Virus record (IMG/VR): IMGVR_UViG_3300030098_001124
Coordinates: 1 to 23,930 of that record
Source of the DNA: a virus
Length of the DNA: 23,930 bases
Direction: 5' to 3' (one strand)
Of the stretch, positions 8,408 to 16,614 are shown one piece after another. The notes beneath the pieces were generated by a model. That model was given only the letters and a program-made list of their open reading frames with translations, was not told the DNA's origin and ran no database searches. Positions within the stretch are counted from its first letter, which is position 1, and each line of letters starts with the position of its first letter. The translations under genes and the position numbers were made by a program.

Positions 8408-9574
8408 ATGGGACTTATAACACAAACTCAAGAAGCTTATTATAATAAAACGCAAACTTTTACGGGGTCTACTGCTTCAGTTGTTGATGGTTCAAATAAA
8501 GTATTTGATTTATTAACAAGTTCTTTTTCTGTTTTGCCTACATCTATAACAGATTTTGTAATTACTATAAATGGTCAATCAATAAGCTCGGCTAATTATG
8601 GTTATAGTTCACCAACAATAACATTTTCAGGAAATACAAATAATACAGATGTATTAGAATCAGATGGTGCACCTAAAACAGGATTTGAAGTTATAGTTAC
8701 TGAAACGAATAAAGCACAAAGACACGGACAATATAGATATATATCATTAGCTGATATTGTAAATAATTATATGATAGCTTTTGTAGGAGAAGGTAAATTA
8801 ATACCAACTTGCAAAAGAACTGATGTTTTATTTCATGCGAAAAGAGGTATACAAGAATTTAGTTATGACATTACTCGTGTTGAAAAAATACAAGAAGTTG
8901 AGGTTGCTGATACATTATCAGTTCCTTTCCCTCAAGACTATGTAAATTATGTTAGATTATCTAGAGTTGACGACGCTGGTATAGAGCATATAATATATCC
9001 TGCAAGATATACTTCTCAACCCTCAGAGTCTATATTACAAAATGAAGATCATAAATATTTATTTGATAGTAATGGTAATTTATTAACAATAACGCCATAT
9101 ACATCAGATCAGTTTAAAAACTTTGAACATGCCAACCTAGCCGGTGCTTTTGATAATGCTGATTTAACATATGATGTACATAAAGATATTGATAGAATAG
9201 GTGAGTTTGGCGCTAGGTATGGGTCAGATCCTGAAATATCTCAAAAAAATGGTATATTTACAATTGATGAATTAAATGGAAGCTTTCATTTTAGCAATGA
9301 ATTATTAAATAAAATTATAACAATTAAATATATATCTGATGGCTTGGGAACTGACGATGAAATGCAAATACATAAATTAGCTGAAGACGCAATATATAAA
9401 TATATAACTTATGCAATAGGCAGTAGCCGTATAAACTTTCCTGAATTTATTATAAATAGATTTAGAAAAGAAAAAAGAGCTGCTATGAGAAATGCCAAGT
9501 TAAGATTATCAAATTTAAAATTAGGTGAGCTTACTCAAGTTATGAGAGGTAAATCTAAACACATTAAACATTAG
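8408..9574 (+). CDS. Probable neck/tail tubular structural protein
   Basis: A 388-residue protein starting 3 bases after the previous stop (TAATAAATG). Residues about 1-110 look like a beta-sandwich (VFDLLTSSFSVLP, DFVITINGQSI, TITFSGNTNNTDVLE, FEVIVTE). Residues about 115-165 form a conserved block (YRYISLADIVNNYMIAF, then CKRTDVLFHAKRGIQEFSYD) that I recall from marine podovirus-like and myovirus-like phages. The C-terminal 80 residues are helical and basic (RFRKEKRAAMRNAKLRLSNL, ending KSKHIKH), suited to contact nucleic acid or a negatively charged partner. It sits between the adaptor and the hub gene, so a second neck ring is the best guess. Not resolved from sequence alone. Confidence 0.5.
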   Translation: MGLITQTQEAYYNKTQTFTGSTASVVDGSNKVFDLLTSSFSVLPTSITDFVITINGQSISSANYGYSSPTITFSGNTNNTDVLESDGAPKTGFEVIVTETNKAQRHGQYRYISLADIVNNYMIAFVGEGKLIPTCKRTDVLFHAKRGIQEFSYDITRVEKIQEVEVADTLSVPFPQDYVNYVRLSRVDDAGIEHIIYPARYTSQPSESILQNEDHKYLFDSNGNLLTITPYTSDQFKNFEHANLAGAFDNADLTYDVHKDIDRIGEFGARYGSDPEISQKNGIFTIDELNGSFHFSNELLNKIITIKYISDGLGTDDEMQIHKLAEDAIYKYITYAIGSSRINFPEFIINRFRKEKRAAMRNAKLRLSNLKLGELTQVMRGKSKHIKH

Positions 9575-9577
9575 TAA

Positions 9578-12500
9578 ATGCCGGAAATAAAGAATAGTTT
9601 CATCAAAGGTAAAATGAATAAAGACCTTGATGATAAAATATTACCTAACGGTGAGTATAGAGACGCTGTTAACATTAAAGTATCTAAATCAGATAATTCA
9701 GATGTAGGTTCTGCACAAAATGTTAAAGGCAATGACTATGAATATGGTGTTGGGAAAAAAATAACTTTTACAGGTGATACTATAGGCAAGCATGTTAATA
9801 AGCTAACTGGCGATGTTTTTTGGTTTGTAACTGATTTTACAGGTATTGATATAGATGATCCTGTGTCAATGGAAACTAACGGCGGATTTGCTACTAGTTC
9901 TAATAATTGTAAAATATATCATACTAAACTAGGAAGTGGCCAAGAACCTAAAGAATTAATTAATAGCTTTAGATTAAATTTTTCTAAAAAACATCCAATA
10001 TTACATTCAAATATAATAGATGAATTATTATTTTGGACTGATAATTATAATCAACCTAGAAAAATAAATATTAGAATAGCAATAGATGATAGAGAAAAAG
10101 ATGACGCAGAAAAATATTATAAAAATGACAAATATTTAGAAGATAAAATTAGTGTTGCACAATATGCGCCGGCTAGCGCTCCTAAAGTTAGAATGTCTCA
10201 TGATACTTCTATAAAAAGTAAACATATAGAAGATAAATTTGTTAAATTTGCATATAGGTTTCAATTTGATAATAATGAATATTCAATAATATCACCTTTT
10301 ACTCAAACTTGTTTTCATCCTGGCAAAGGTAAAGATTTTAATTTTGGTGAATTTCAAAATACCGCTAAAGCTGGCGTTTTAACATCTGCAGAAGAGACAG
10401 ACGCTGTTGAACAAACAATAGTAAAATCTGTGCAAAATTTAGCAAATGTTGTAGAGTTATTTATTGATTTACCAGGTATGACGCTAACAGATGGTATAAC
10501 TGAAAATAATCATGCCGCTTGTAGCATAAATAAATCTGGTGGCGAAAGTGGGGGCTATCCAATAACTATTGACGGAGTTAATGGAACCATAGCTAACGGC
10601 AATACTGTTTTAACAGAAAGAGGTGATAACTATACTGTTGACACAAGTGCTGGTACTTTAGATTCAACTAATTTACCATTATCAACAAGTATTGATTCAA
10701 AAATACCTTTAATAGATAATCAACGTTTATATTTCTTTACAAATATAGCTGATTATGTAAATAATTTAAAAATTAAAAAAATACAAATATTATATAGTGA
10801 AGCTGGTAGCTTAGCTTTAAAAGTTGTAGATACAATTGATTTTAAAAAGCAAGTTTTAAACACATCAGATAACATTAACAATATAATATACAGAGCAGAG
10901 CCAATATCTGATAATAAAGCCAAACTTATGTATGGTTTTAAATTTACTTATAACTCTGCAAAGCCAATATTAACCTTGCCAGAGTCTGAGTTAATAAGAA
11001 TATCTGATATAATACCAGTTAAAGCAAAAACACAAGAAGTCAGCGGTAATAGAGTTATATATGGTAATTTTTGGCAAAATAGAGATATAACAGGTATAAA
11101 CGCAGATGATTTTAATATTACAAGTGGTGATCAAGATAAACTTAATTCTCAATATTTATTATCTTCTGTAAAATCTAATAGAGAATATTCTGTTGGTATA
11201 GTTTTATCTGATAGATATGGAAGGCATTCAACTGTTCTTACTCCAACAGATAATACAGAATTTTTAGATCCTAAAAGCGGAAGTTTTGCATCATGGAATC
11301 ATTATGCTTTAAAATTAAACTTTAATGGGGTAATTGGCGATGCTTATTCCGCTGACACTAACCCTTTAGGTTGGCACACATATAAAATAGTTGTTAAACA
11401 GGCAGAACAAGAATATCATAATGTATTTGCACCAACTATTTTAGATAATATTCCAGCAGATGAAAAAAGATCATGGCTAGTATTGCATGGTGATAATATA
11501 AATAAAGTACCTAGAGATGTTACTGATACTAATACTGAAGACGGAACTCAAGGATCACAAACAAGTTTATTGCCTAAAATATTAGATACTAATGGTAGCT
11601 CAACACAACAAAGTGGTACAGAATTTATAGATATAATTTCTATAGGTACTAAAAATGAGCATGGTATTGGAACTAGTATACCTGATTTTTATTTAAATGA
11701 TAAAAATCCTTTATTAGCTGAATTACCCGACGGTAGTGGACGTAATCATAGTCAAGGAACTACGTTTGATAATTTAATTGTTTTAGAAACAAAACCAGTT
11801 TCTTCAGCTTTAGATTTATATTTTGAAACTTCTACAGCAGGTTTAGTGTCACATTTAAATGAACAAATAGACGAAGGATTAACTGGTTCTGTTCCAAACG
11901 CGGTAGCTTTAAGTGCAAACACAGTAGCCGAAAGCGCTTCATCAGGCACTAAAGTTGCGGATTTAACAACTACAGACTCGAGCGGATCAACTATTAGTAC
12001 TCCAACATATTCAATAGTTTCAATTTTTGATGGTAATGGTACTGATAGAGCTGGAGCTTTTGTAATTGATGGTGAAGATTTAGATACTGGAGAAACATTT
12101 GAATTTAAAAATAATAATCAAGATACATATAGTATTACAATAAAATCTACAAAAGGCAGTAATTCACAAAATTTTCCTAAAACAGTTACCGTATCTAACG
12201 TTGTGCCAACACAAACAGTTGGTTCATCTTTAGCATTAGCAGCATCAACTACAGTTGGTACTGCTATTAGAACAATAACAGCTGTTAACGGAAGCGCTAA
12301 ATCTGGTGCTACAGCTAATAATTTAACCTTTTCAATAGTTAGCGGTAATACAGATAATGATTTTTCTATTAATTCAAGTACAGGTGTAATATCAGTTGCT
12401 AATTCATTAACAGCTGGAGATTCATATACATTAGGTATAAGAACAACTGATGTGGGTGGTTTACAAGATAACGATAATTTATCTATAACTATTTCATCGT

Positions 12501-12781
12501 CAAACTTTACATCTTTTTATAGGTCAGAAGGAGCTTCGTCACCAATTCCTGATGCTTGTGATCGAGCTGTAGGTATTCTTGCTTATCATAATGGAACTGA
12601 TGCAGTGCCTGTTCAAGGTGATACTATTTTTACAGATGCTCAAGGAACTACGCCGCTTGCTGGAGGTAATGCTGACTTTGCTTGGTCTCCGGGTGGAGGG
12701 TCACATAATGGTACAGGAACATCTTTTAAAGCGCCTGTTAATAACTCAGGTGTAGTAGGTTCGGTAACTTTATGTAGCTAA
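9578..12781 (+). CDS. Tail hub / packaged-DNA stabilisation-like protein, N-terminal part, with Ig/cadherin-like display module
   Basis: A 1067-residue virion protein. The N-terminus (IKGKMNKDLDDKILPNGEYR, DAVNIKVS) is the signature of a large hub-type structural protein widespread in marine phages, comparable in role to P22 gp10. Residues about 1-765 belong to that body and end near LDLYFETSTAGLVSHLNEQ. Residues about 770-975 are two Ig/cadherin-like repeats (AESASSGTKVADL, TYSIVS, FVIDGEDLDTG; then GTAIRTITAVNG, LTFSIVSG, FSINSSTGVISV). Residues about 976-1067 are a Gly/Thr-rich domain bracketed by Cys (PDACDRA near its start, VTLCS at the end). The hub's second half appears to be the next gene, in the same frame. 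The display part probably faces outward and binds the cell surface, which is inference. Confidence 0.7.
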   Translation: MPEIKNSFIKGKMNKDLDDKILPNGEYRDAVNIKVSKSDNSDVGSAQNVKGNDYEYGVGKKITFTGDTIGKHVNKLTGDVFWFVTDFTGIDIDDPVSMETNGGFATSSNNCKIYHTKLGSGQEPKELINSFRLNFSKKHPILHSNIIDELLFWTDNYNQPRKINIRIAIDDREKDDAEKYYKNDKYLEDKISVAQYAPASAPKVRMSHDTSIKSKHIEDKFVKFAYRFQFDNNEYSIISPFTQTCFHPGKGKDFNFGEFQNTAKAGVLTSAEETDAVEQTIVKSVQNLANVVELFIDLPGMTLTDGITENNHAACSINKSGGESGGYPITIDGVNGTIANGNTVLTERGDNYTVDTSAGTLDSTNLPLSTSIDSKIPLIDNQRLYFFTNIADYVNNLKIKKIQILYSEAGSLALKVVDTIDFKKQVLNTSDNINNIIYRAEPISDNKAKLMYGFKFTYNSAKPILTLPESELIRISDIIPVKAKTQEVSGNRVIYGNFWQNRDITGINADDFNITSGDQDKLNSQYLLSSVKSNREYSVGIVLSDRYGRHSTVLTPTDNTEFLDPKSGSFASWNHYALKLNFNGVIGDAYSADTNPLGWHTYKIVVKQAEQEYHNVFAPTILDNIPADEKRSWLVLHGDNINKVPRDVTDTNTEDGTQGSQTSLLPKILDTNGSSTQQSGTEFIDIISIGTKNEHGIGTSIPDFYLNDKNPLLAELPDGSGRNHSQGTTFDNLIVLETKPVSSALDLYFETSTAGLVSHLNEQIDEGLTGSVPNAVALSANTVAESASSGTKVADLTTTDSSGSTISTPTYSIVSIFDGNGTDRAGAFVIDGEDLDTGETFEFKNNNQDTYSITIKSTKGSNSQNFPKTVTVSNVVPTQTVGSSLALAASTTVGTAIRTITAVNGSAKSGATANNLTFSIVSGNTDNDFSINSSTGVISVANSLTAGDSYTLGIRTTDVGGLQDNDNLSITISSSNFTSFYRSEGASSPIPDACDRAVGILAYHNGTDAVPVQGDTIFTDAQGTTPLAGGNADFAWSPGGGSHNGTGTSFKAPVNNSGVVGSVTLCS
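11890..12781 (+). other. Ig/cadherin-like display module within the hub gene
   Basis: This segment encodes two repeats with the cadherin-like pattern: an N-terminal 'A-E-S-A-x-x-G-T' strand, a 'TYSIVS' or 'LTFSIVSG' strand, an acidic 'D-F-x-I-N-x-x-T-G-x-I' turn, and a closing 'D..SITI' strand. A roughly 90-residue Cys-bracketed C-terminal domain follows. It is rich in Ser, Thr, Gly and Ala, unlike the hub body. It begins where the hub body should continue into the 420-residue protein encoded next. Confidence 0.6.
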
Positions 12782-12802
12782 TAAAACATGTAATAATTAA
12801 TT

Positions 12803-14065
12803 ATGGGATATACTATTGACATACAGTTTCAAAATACCTTTATTATAAGATCTGCAACAGCTGTTCGTCATTTTGAGGAATCTAGAATAAAAGGAGGTTT
12901 TAATGAACCTTTTGTAAGCATAGGGCCTAAAGCTCATTTAGTAGATGAAAATTTTGCAGGGCAAAGAAGAAATAATGCTTTAATATATTCTGGTATTTAT
13001 AATTCAAAAACTGATGTTAATAGAACAAATGTATTTAGCGCAGGTGAACCAATAACAAGAGCGGTTGACCCTGCTAATGGGCCTATACAAAAACTACATG
13101 CTGAAGATACAAATTTAAATATATTGCAATCTGATAAAGTTAGTTATGCTTTAATTGATAAAGATGCGTTATTTACAGCTGAAGGAGGAAGATTAACAGC
13201 ATCTGGTGCCGCGGTAATAGGTCAAATAATTCCTTATCAAGGAAGATATGGAACTCAACATCCTGAAAGTTTTGCTTTCAAAGGTATAAGAAAATATTTT
13301 GTAGATAAAAATAGAGCAGCGGTTTTAAGATTATCTAGAGATGGTATTACTGAAATATCTCAATATGGAATGCGTGATTGGTTTAGAGATAATTTAAATT
13401 TAGTAAAAGATGATTATCCTGATGATAAAGTTGTAGGATATTATGACGACCATCATGATCAATATGTGGTATCTTTACAGGGTTTAAGCGGTACTATTGA
13501 TGGTTTATCTGTAAATGAATATTATACTTTATCGTTTGATGATAGCATAAATGGATGGATTAGTTTTTATGACTATAAACCTGATTTTGGATTTAGTCAT
13601 AATAAAAAGTTTTTTACTTTAAATGAAAATAATATATGGCAGCATTATGTAAATGAGCTTCGTAATAACTTTTATGGACAGGGCAACGCATCATATATTA
13701 CTTTTGTTGCTAATGAATCGCCATCTACAGTTAAGAATTTTTTAAGTATATATTATGAAGGAACTTCATATTGGGCTATGGAATCTGCAAAAGCAGAAGA
13801 TGGTGTAAGACAAACGGTTCAAAAAGCTAAAAAAATTGATCAATCAGAACTAAATTTAACAGGTGATATTTTAAATCAATTTCAAAAGAAAGAAGATAAA
13901 TATTATTCTTATATAAAAAATGACACTGGCGCTATAAAAGGCGGTGTTACTGGATTAGATACGGCTGGAATAGCTGGTTTATTTTCAGTAGTTGAAATGA
14001 GTAACGGTAATGACACTCAGCAAGAGTTATTTTCTGTATCTCATGTTATATCAAAATCAAGTTAA
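12803..14065 (+). CDS. Tail hub protein, C-terminal part as a separate gene
   Basis: A 420-residue structural protein. The stretch from about residue 22 (RHFEESRIKGGFNEPFVSI, NNALIYSGIYNSKTDVNRTN) through SIGPKAHLVDE, QSDKVSYALIDKDALFTAEG, HPESFAFKGIRKYFVDKNRA and VLRLSRDGITEISQYGMRDW corresponds, as far as I recall, to the C-terminal half of single-chain hub/stabilisation proteins in other marine phages. It follows the 1067-residue hub gene in the same reading frame, separated by in-frame TAA TAA and then TAA TAA codons, so it is an independent product and not readthrough. Residues about 200-300 (YYDDHHDQYVVSLQ, YYTLSFDDSINGWISFYDYK) suggest beta-propeller-like repeats. Probably assembles with the N-terminal part in the tail hub. 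Confidence 0.65.
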   Translation: MGYTIDIQFQNTFIIRSATAVRHFEESRIKGGFNEPFVSIGPKAHLVDENFAGQRRNNALIYSGIYNSKTDVNRTNVFSAGEPITRAVDPANGPIQKLHAEDTNLNILQSDKVSYALIDKDALFTAEGGRLTASGAAVIGQIIPYQGRYGTQHPESFAFKGIRKYFVDKNRAAVLRLSRDGITEISQYGMRDWFRDNLNLVKDDYPDDKVVGYYDDHHDQYVVSLQGLSGTIDGLSVNEYYTLSFDDSINGWISFYDYKPDFGFSHNKKFFTLNENNIWQHYVNELRNNFYGQGNASYITFVANESPSTVKNFLSIYYEGTSYWAMESAKAEDGVRQTVQKAKKIDQSELNLTGDILNQFQKKEDKYYSYIKNDTGAIKGGVTGLDTAGIAGLFSVVEMSNGNDTQQELFSVSHVISKSS

Positions 14066-14461
14066 ATGAAATTTAATATACGCAGACTCGTTGAGTCAGA
14101 TTATGAAACATTAGTTAAATGGTGGAAGGGGTGGAAATGGCCACCTGTTCCAAAAACTTTTTTACCAGATACTGGCTTTATAGTAGAAAAAAACAAAATA
14201 GGCGTAGTTGCATGCTACGTTTATATGACTAATTCTAAGGCCGCTTTACTTGAATGGGTTATATCTAACCCAGAATATAGAGAAAGTGACAGAAAAGACG
14301 CGATAACGCTCTTAATTCAAGCCGTAGAGCATGTTTTAAGCGAGCAAGGGATTAAACATGTATTTACAATAGGTAGAAATAAGCATTTGATAAATGTACA
14401 CGAAAAATTAGGATGGGATGTTGATAAAAAACCATCTTATGAAATAATAAAAAATTTATAA
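14066..14461 (+). CDS. GNAT-like acetyltransferase fold protein
   Basis: A 131-residue protein with the order and length of a small GNAT domain: N-terminal strand and helix (FNIRRLVESDYETLVKWWKG), central strands (IGVVACYVYMTNSKAALLEW, VISNPEYR), helix (DAITLLIQAVEHVLSEQG) and final strand (HVFTIGRNKHLINVHEKLGW). The 'LINVHEKLGW' end matches the GNAT motif in which an aromatic/Gly C-terminus follows the 'N..a...Y.k.GF' pattern. The acetyl-CoA pyrophosphate motif (R/Q-x-x-G-x-G/A) is not evident: the corresponding place reads YRESDRKDAI. Enzyme activity is therefore uncertain. Related small GNAT-like proteins are common in marine phage structural modules, again from memory. It starts directly on the hub stop (TAAATG), so it is co-translated with virion genes. 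Confidence 0.7.
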   Translation: MKFNIRRLVESDYETLVKWWKGWKWPPVPKTFLPDTGFIVEKNKIGVVACYVYMTNSKAALLEWVISNPEYRESDRKDAITLLIQAVEHVLSEQGIKHVFTIGRNKHLINVHEKLGWDVDKKPSYEIIKNL

Positions 14462-14464
14462 ACA

Positions 14465-15049
14465 ATGGCAATATTTAGTGCAATAAACGCGGGTAAAGCT
14501 AGAAAAGCGCAGGGAAGAGCTAATGATGCTTTAAATCAAGCTATAGCAGATCGTCCAGATATAATAAATCCATATGAAAACGTAACGGATTTAAGCGGTA
14601 TGATTAGCAATCCTTTTGCTAATTTACAAGTTGCAACAGGTGCCGCAGAGTTTCAAGCAGAACAAGCAGATATGTCTTTAGCAAATGTATTAGATCAACA
14701 AAGGGCATTAGGTGGCGGTGCATCATCTGCTACTGCAATTGCTCAAGCTGCTGTACAAAGTAAAAGAAATGTGGCTGATTCAATTCAACAACAAGAAGCT
14801 CAAAACGCAAGATTAAGAGCACAAGGCGAACAACAAGCTCAAGGTAGAAGATTAGCGGAAGCTCAAAGATTACAACAAGCAGATATTTTAGGAAAAACAT
14901 TTAAATTTCAAGCAGAAGAAAGCAGAAGTATAGCAGATATAGCTAGACAAGCAGGATTAGCTCAACAATTTGGTCAGCAAAGAATGGACGCTTTAGCAGG
15001 AATGGGTGCAAATACAGCAGGTGTACTAGCAGGAATTTTTGGGAATTAA
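14465..15049 (+). CDS. Internal virion / ejection protein (A/Q-rich)
   Basis: A 194-residue protein dominated by Ala, Gln and Arg, almost entirely helical by composition. The N-terminal part (AIFSAINAGKARKAQGRAND) and central part (QQRALGGGASSATAIAQAAV, QRLQQADILGKTFKFQAEES) resemble small internal core or ejection proteins (the T7 gp14 / P22 gp7 class by role) that precede larger internal proteins in podoviruses. The C-terminus (MGANTAGVLAGIFGN) is glycine-rich and mildly hydrophobic, possibly membrane-active during DNA entry. It lies 3 bases after the GNAT-like gene and 12 before the next internal protein. Role by context and composition; no motif-level proof. Confidence 0.6.
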   Translation: MAIFSAINAGKARKAQGRANDALNQAIADRPDIINPYENVTDLSGMISNPFANLQVATGAAEFQAEQADMSLANVLDQQRALGGGASSATAIAQAAVQSKRNVADSIQQQEAQNARLRAQGEQQAQGRRLAEAQRLQQADILGKTFKFQAEESRSIADIARQAGLAQQFGQQRMDALAGMGANTAGVLAGIFGN

Positions 15050-15061
15050 TAAAAAAAAATT

Positions 15062-16612
15062 ATGGCATTACCGGTAGTAACATATGGCAAATATAATTAT
15101 GGAGATTATTCTAATCCTAGACCTATTAGATATAAAGGAGGTTTAGGTGAAGCTTTAGCGGCAGGAATTACTTCAGCTATAAGTGCAGATAAAAGAAAAG
15201 AAAAAGAATTTAAAGCAGCTCAAGAAAGTGCTTTAATGATGAGTATGCAATTTAATTCACAATTAAATCAAGCTTTTGGAAAAGCCGCTGCAACTAATAG
15301 ACAATTTTTAAGAGATTTAAAACAAGATTATGGCAATGATGTAAAAGCTTACAAGTTAGGCAAGATGAGTTTTGATCAATATGAAGAAAAAATGACTTAT
15401 TATCAAAATATATTAGATGAATCAGTGCAGCTTGCTGCAATAATGAAACCTATTATAGAAAGTGACCAAGACGTTGATTTTACTATGGTTAGAGACAATG
15501 ACGATAATAAAGCAGCTGTAATGGCTAGGTATGGAGTTAAAAATGGCAAATATCTTTTACAAAGAGATGAAAATGGTTTAAGAATTATATTACCACATGG
15601 TAAAGATGTTTCTGGATATGTACCTAAATCTTTATCTGCGGCAGAACTTATAACAAATACTAAATACATAACTCCTGAAATAAAATATAATAATTTAAAA
15701 AATCCACTATTTGCAGACATGCTAACAAAAGTTGGTAATGTTATAAAAACTAAAAGTAATTTATTAACGTCAAGAATAGAGGCGGATTTAGGGGCTAAAG
15801 TTTTTCAATTAGATCCAGGTAAAAAATTAGAAATTATTAATGAAATTAAAAATAGAAGCGATTTATTAAATATATTTGATAAAACACAAATAAAATATTA
15901 CTATGAAGACGAAATTGGAGATGATCAATGGACTGCTTCGGATGATCAAAAAGAATTAGTAAAAAATAAATTAGCAGAAGATTTATATAGTTCATTATTA
16001 AATGTAGATATAAATGCTGTAAAATATGTTCCTGAACCTTCAATAATTGATCCTAGAACTGGGAAGCCATTTAGTAGTAAAGATCAAATAACTGATTATA
16101 ATAAGCAAGTATCTCTTCAAAACAAAAGAAAAGACTTTTTTGATAAAAATTTATTAGAAATTTATTTTCTCCCAAGGCAAGGCTATAAAGTAACAGAAGA
16201 TGTAGAATATAGAGATAAAGATGGTAGAGTTAAAAAAGAAAAAATAAAAAGATTTAGTAAAGATTTTTTAAACAGATTGCAAGAATTAGAAGGCGTAGAA
16301 TCCGATTTAAGAGCTTTTAGTGTAAATGCACCTATAGACAGTGATTTTGATATAGAAGAGCAAATTGAAATTGGTGCTTCTTCACAATTTGAACAGGAAT
16401 ATGATCAAGGAAAAGGAAAAGTAAGAATTAATCCAAGTATGACAGAAAATGAAATTATATATGCTATTGGTTCATCTTTAGGTTTTAGCAGATCACAAAT
16501 TCAAAAAAGAATAGAAGAAATTAGAAAAGAAAATCCGGCAAAAACAATATATAGTCCTGAAAGACTACAAGGGATGACAAATATTATAGAAGGACTTCCT
16601 ACAAATAAATAA
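15062..16612 (+). CDS. Internal virion protein, mid-sized
   Basis: A 516-residue protein that I do not recognise at motif level. An aromatic/Gly N-terminus (YGKYNYGDYSNPRPIRYKGG) is followed by an Ala-rich helical segment (LGEALAAGITSAISADKRKE) like those beginning podoviral internal proteins, then charged helical stretches to the end. Residues about 170-180 (RIILPHGKDVSG) and 330-350 (PSIIDPRTGKPFSSKDQI) are the few loop-rich spots. No signal peptide, Cys pair or lytic-enzyme motif was found. It sits between the small A/Q-rich internal protein and the 2011-residue protein, the position of the second internal core protein in podovirus order. The start ATG follows AATAAAAAAAAATT. Confidence 0.5.
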   Translation: MALPVVTYGKYNYGDYSNPRPIRYKGGLGEALAAGITSAISADKRKEKEFKAAQESALMMSMQFNSQLNQAFGKAAATNRQFLRDLKQDYGNDVKAYKLGKMSFDQYEEKMTYYQNILDESVQLAAIMKPIIESDQDVDFTMVRDNDDNKAAVMARYGVKNGKYLLQRDENGLRIILPHGKDVSGYVPKSLSAAELITNTKYITPEIKYNNLKNPLFADMLTKVGNVIKTKSNLLTSRIEADLGAKVFQLDPGKKLEIINEIKNRSDLLNIFDKTQIKYYYEDEIGDDQWTASDDQKELVKNKLAEDLYSSLLNVDINAVKYVPEPSIIDPRTGKPFSSKDQITDYNKQVSLQNKRKDFFDKNLLEIYFLPRQGYKVTEDVEYRDKDGRVKKEKIKRFSKDFLNRLQELEGVESDLRAFSVNAPIDSDFDIEEQIEIGASSQFEQEYDQGKGKVRINPSMTENEIIYAIGSSLGFSRSQIQKRIEEIRKENPAKTIYSPERLQGMTNIIEGLPTNK

Positions 16613-16614
16613 AT

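Noticed and set aside
12400-12781. Diversity-generating retroelement variable region at the hub C-terminus
   Set aside because: No reverse transcriptase gene, no template repeat and no C-type lectin signature were seen in the window.
12779-12805. Stop-codon readthrough or frameshift joining the two hub genes
   Set aside because: Four in-frame TAA codons separate them and the second gene has its own normal leader and ATG, so two separate products are the simpler reading.
12891-12917. AAGGAGG with ATG at 12902 inside the second hub gene
   Set aside because: The frame stops after four codons. The bases encode the conserved IKGGFNEP motif.
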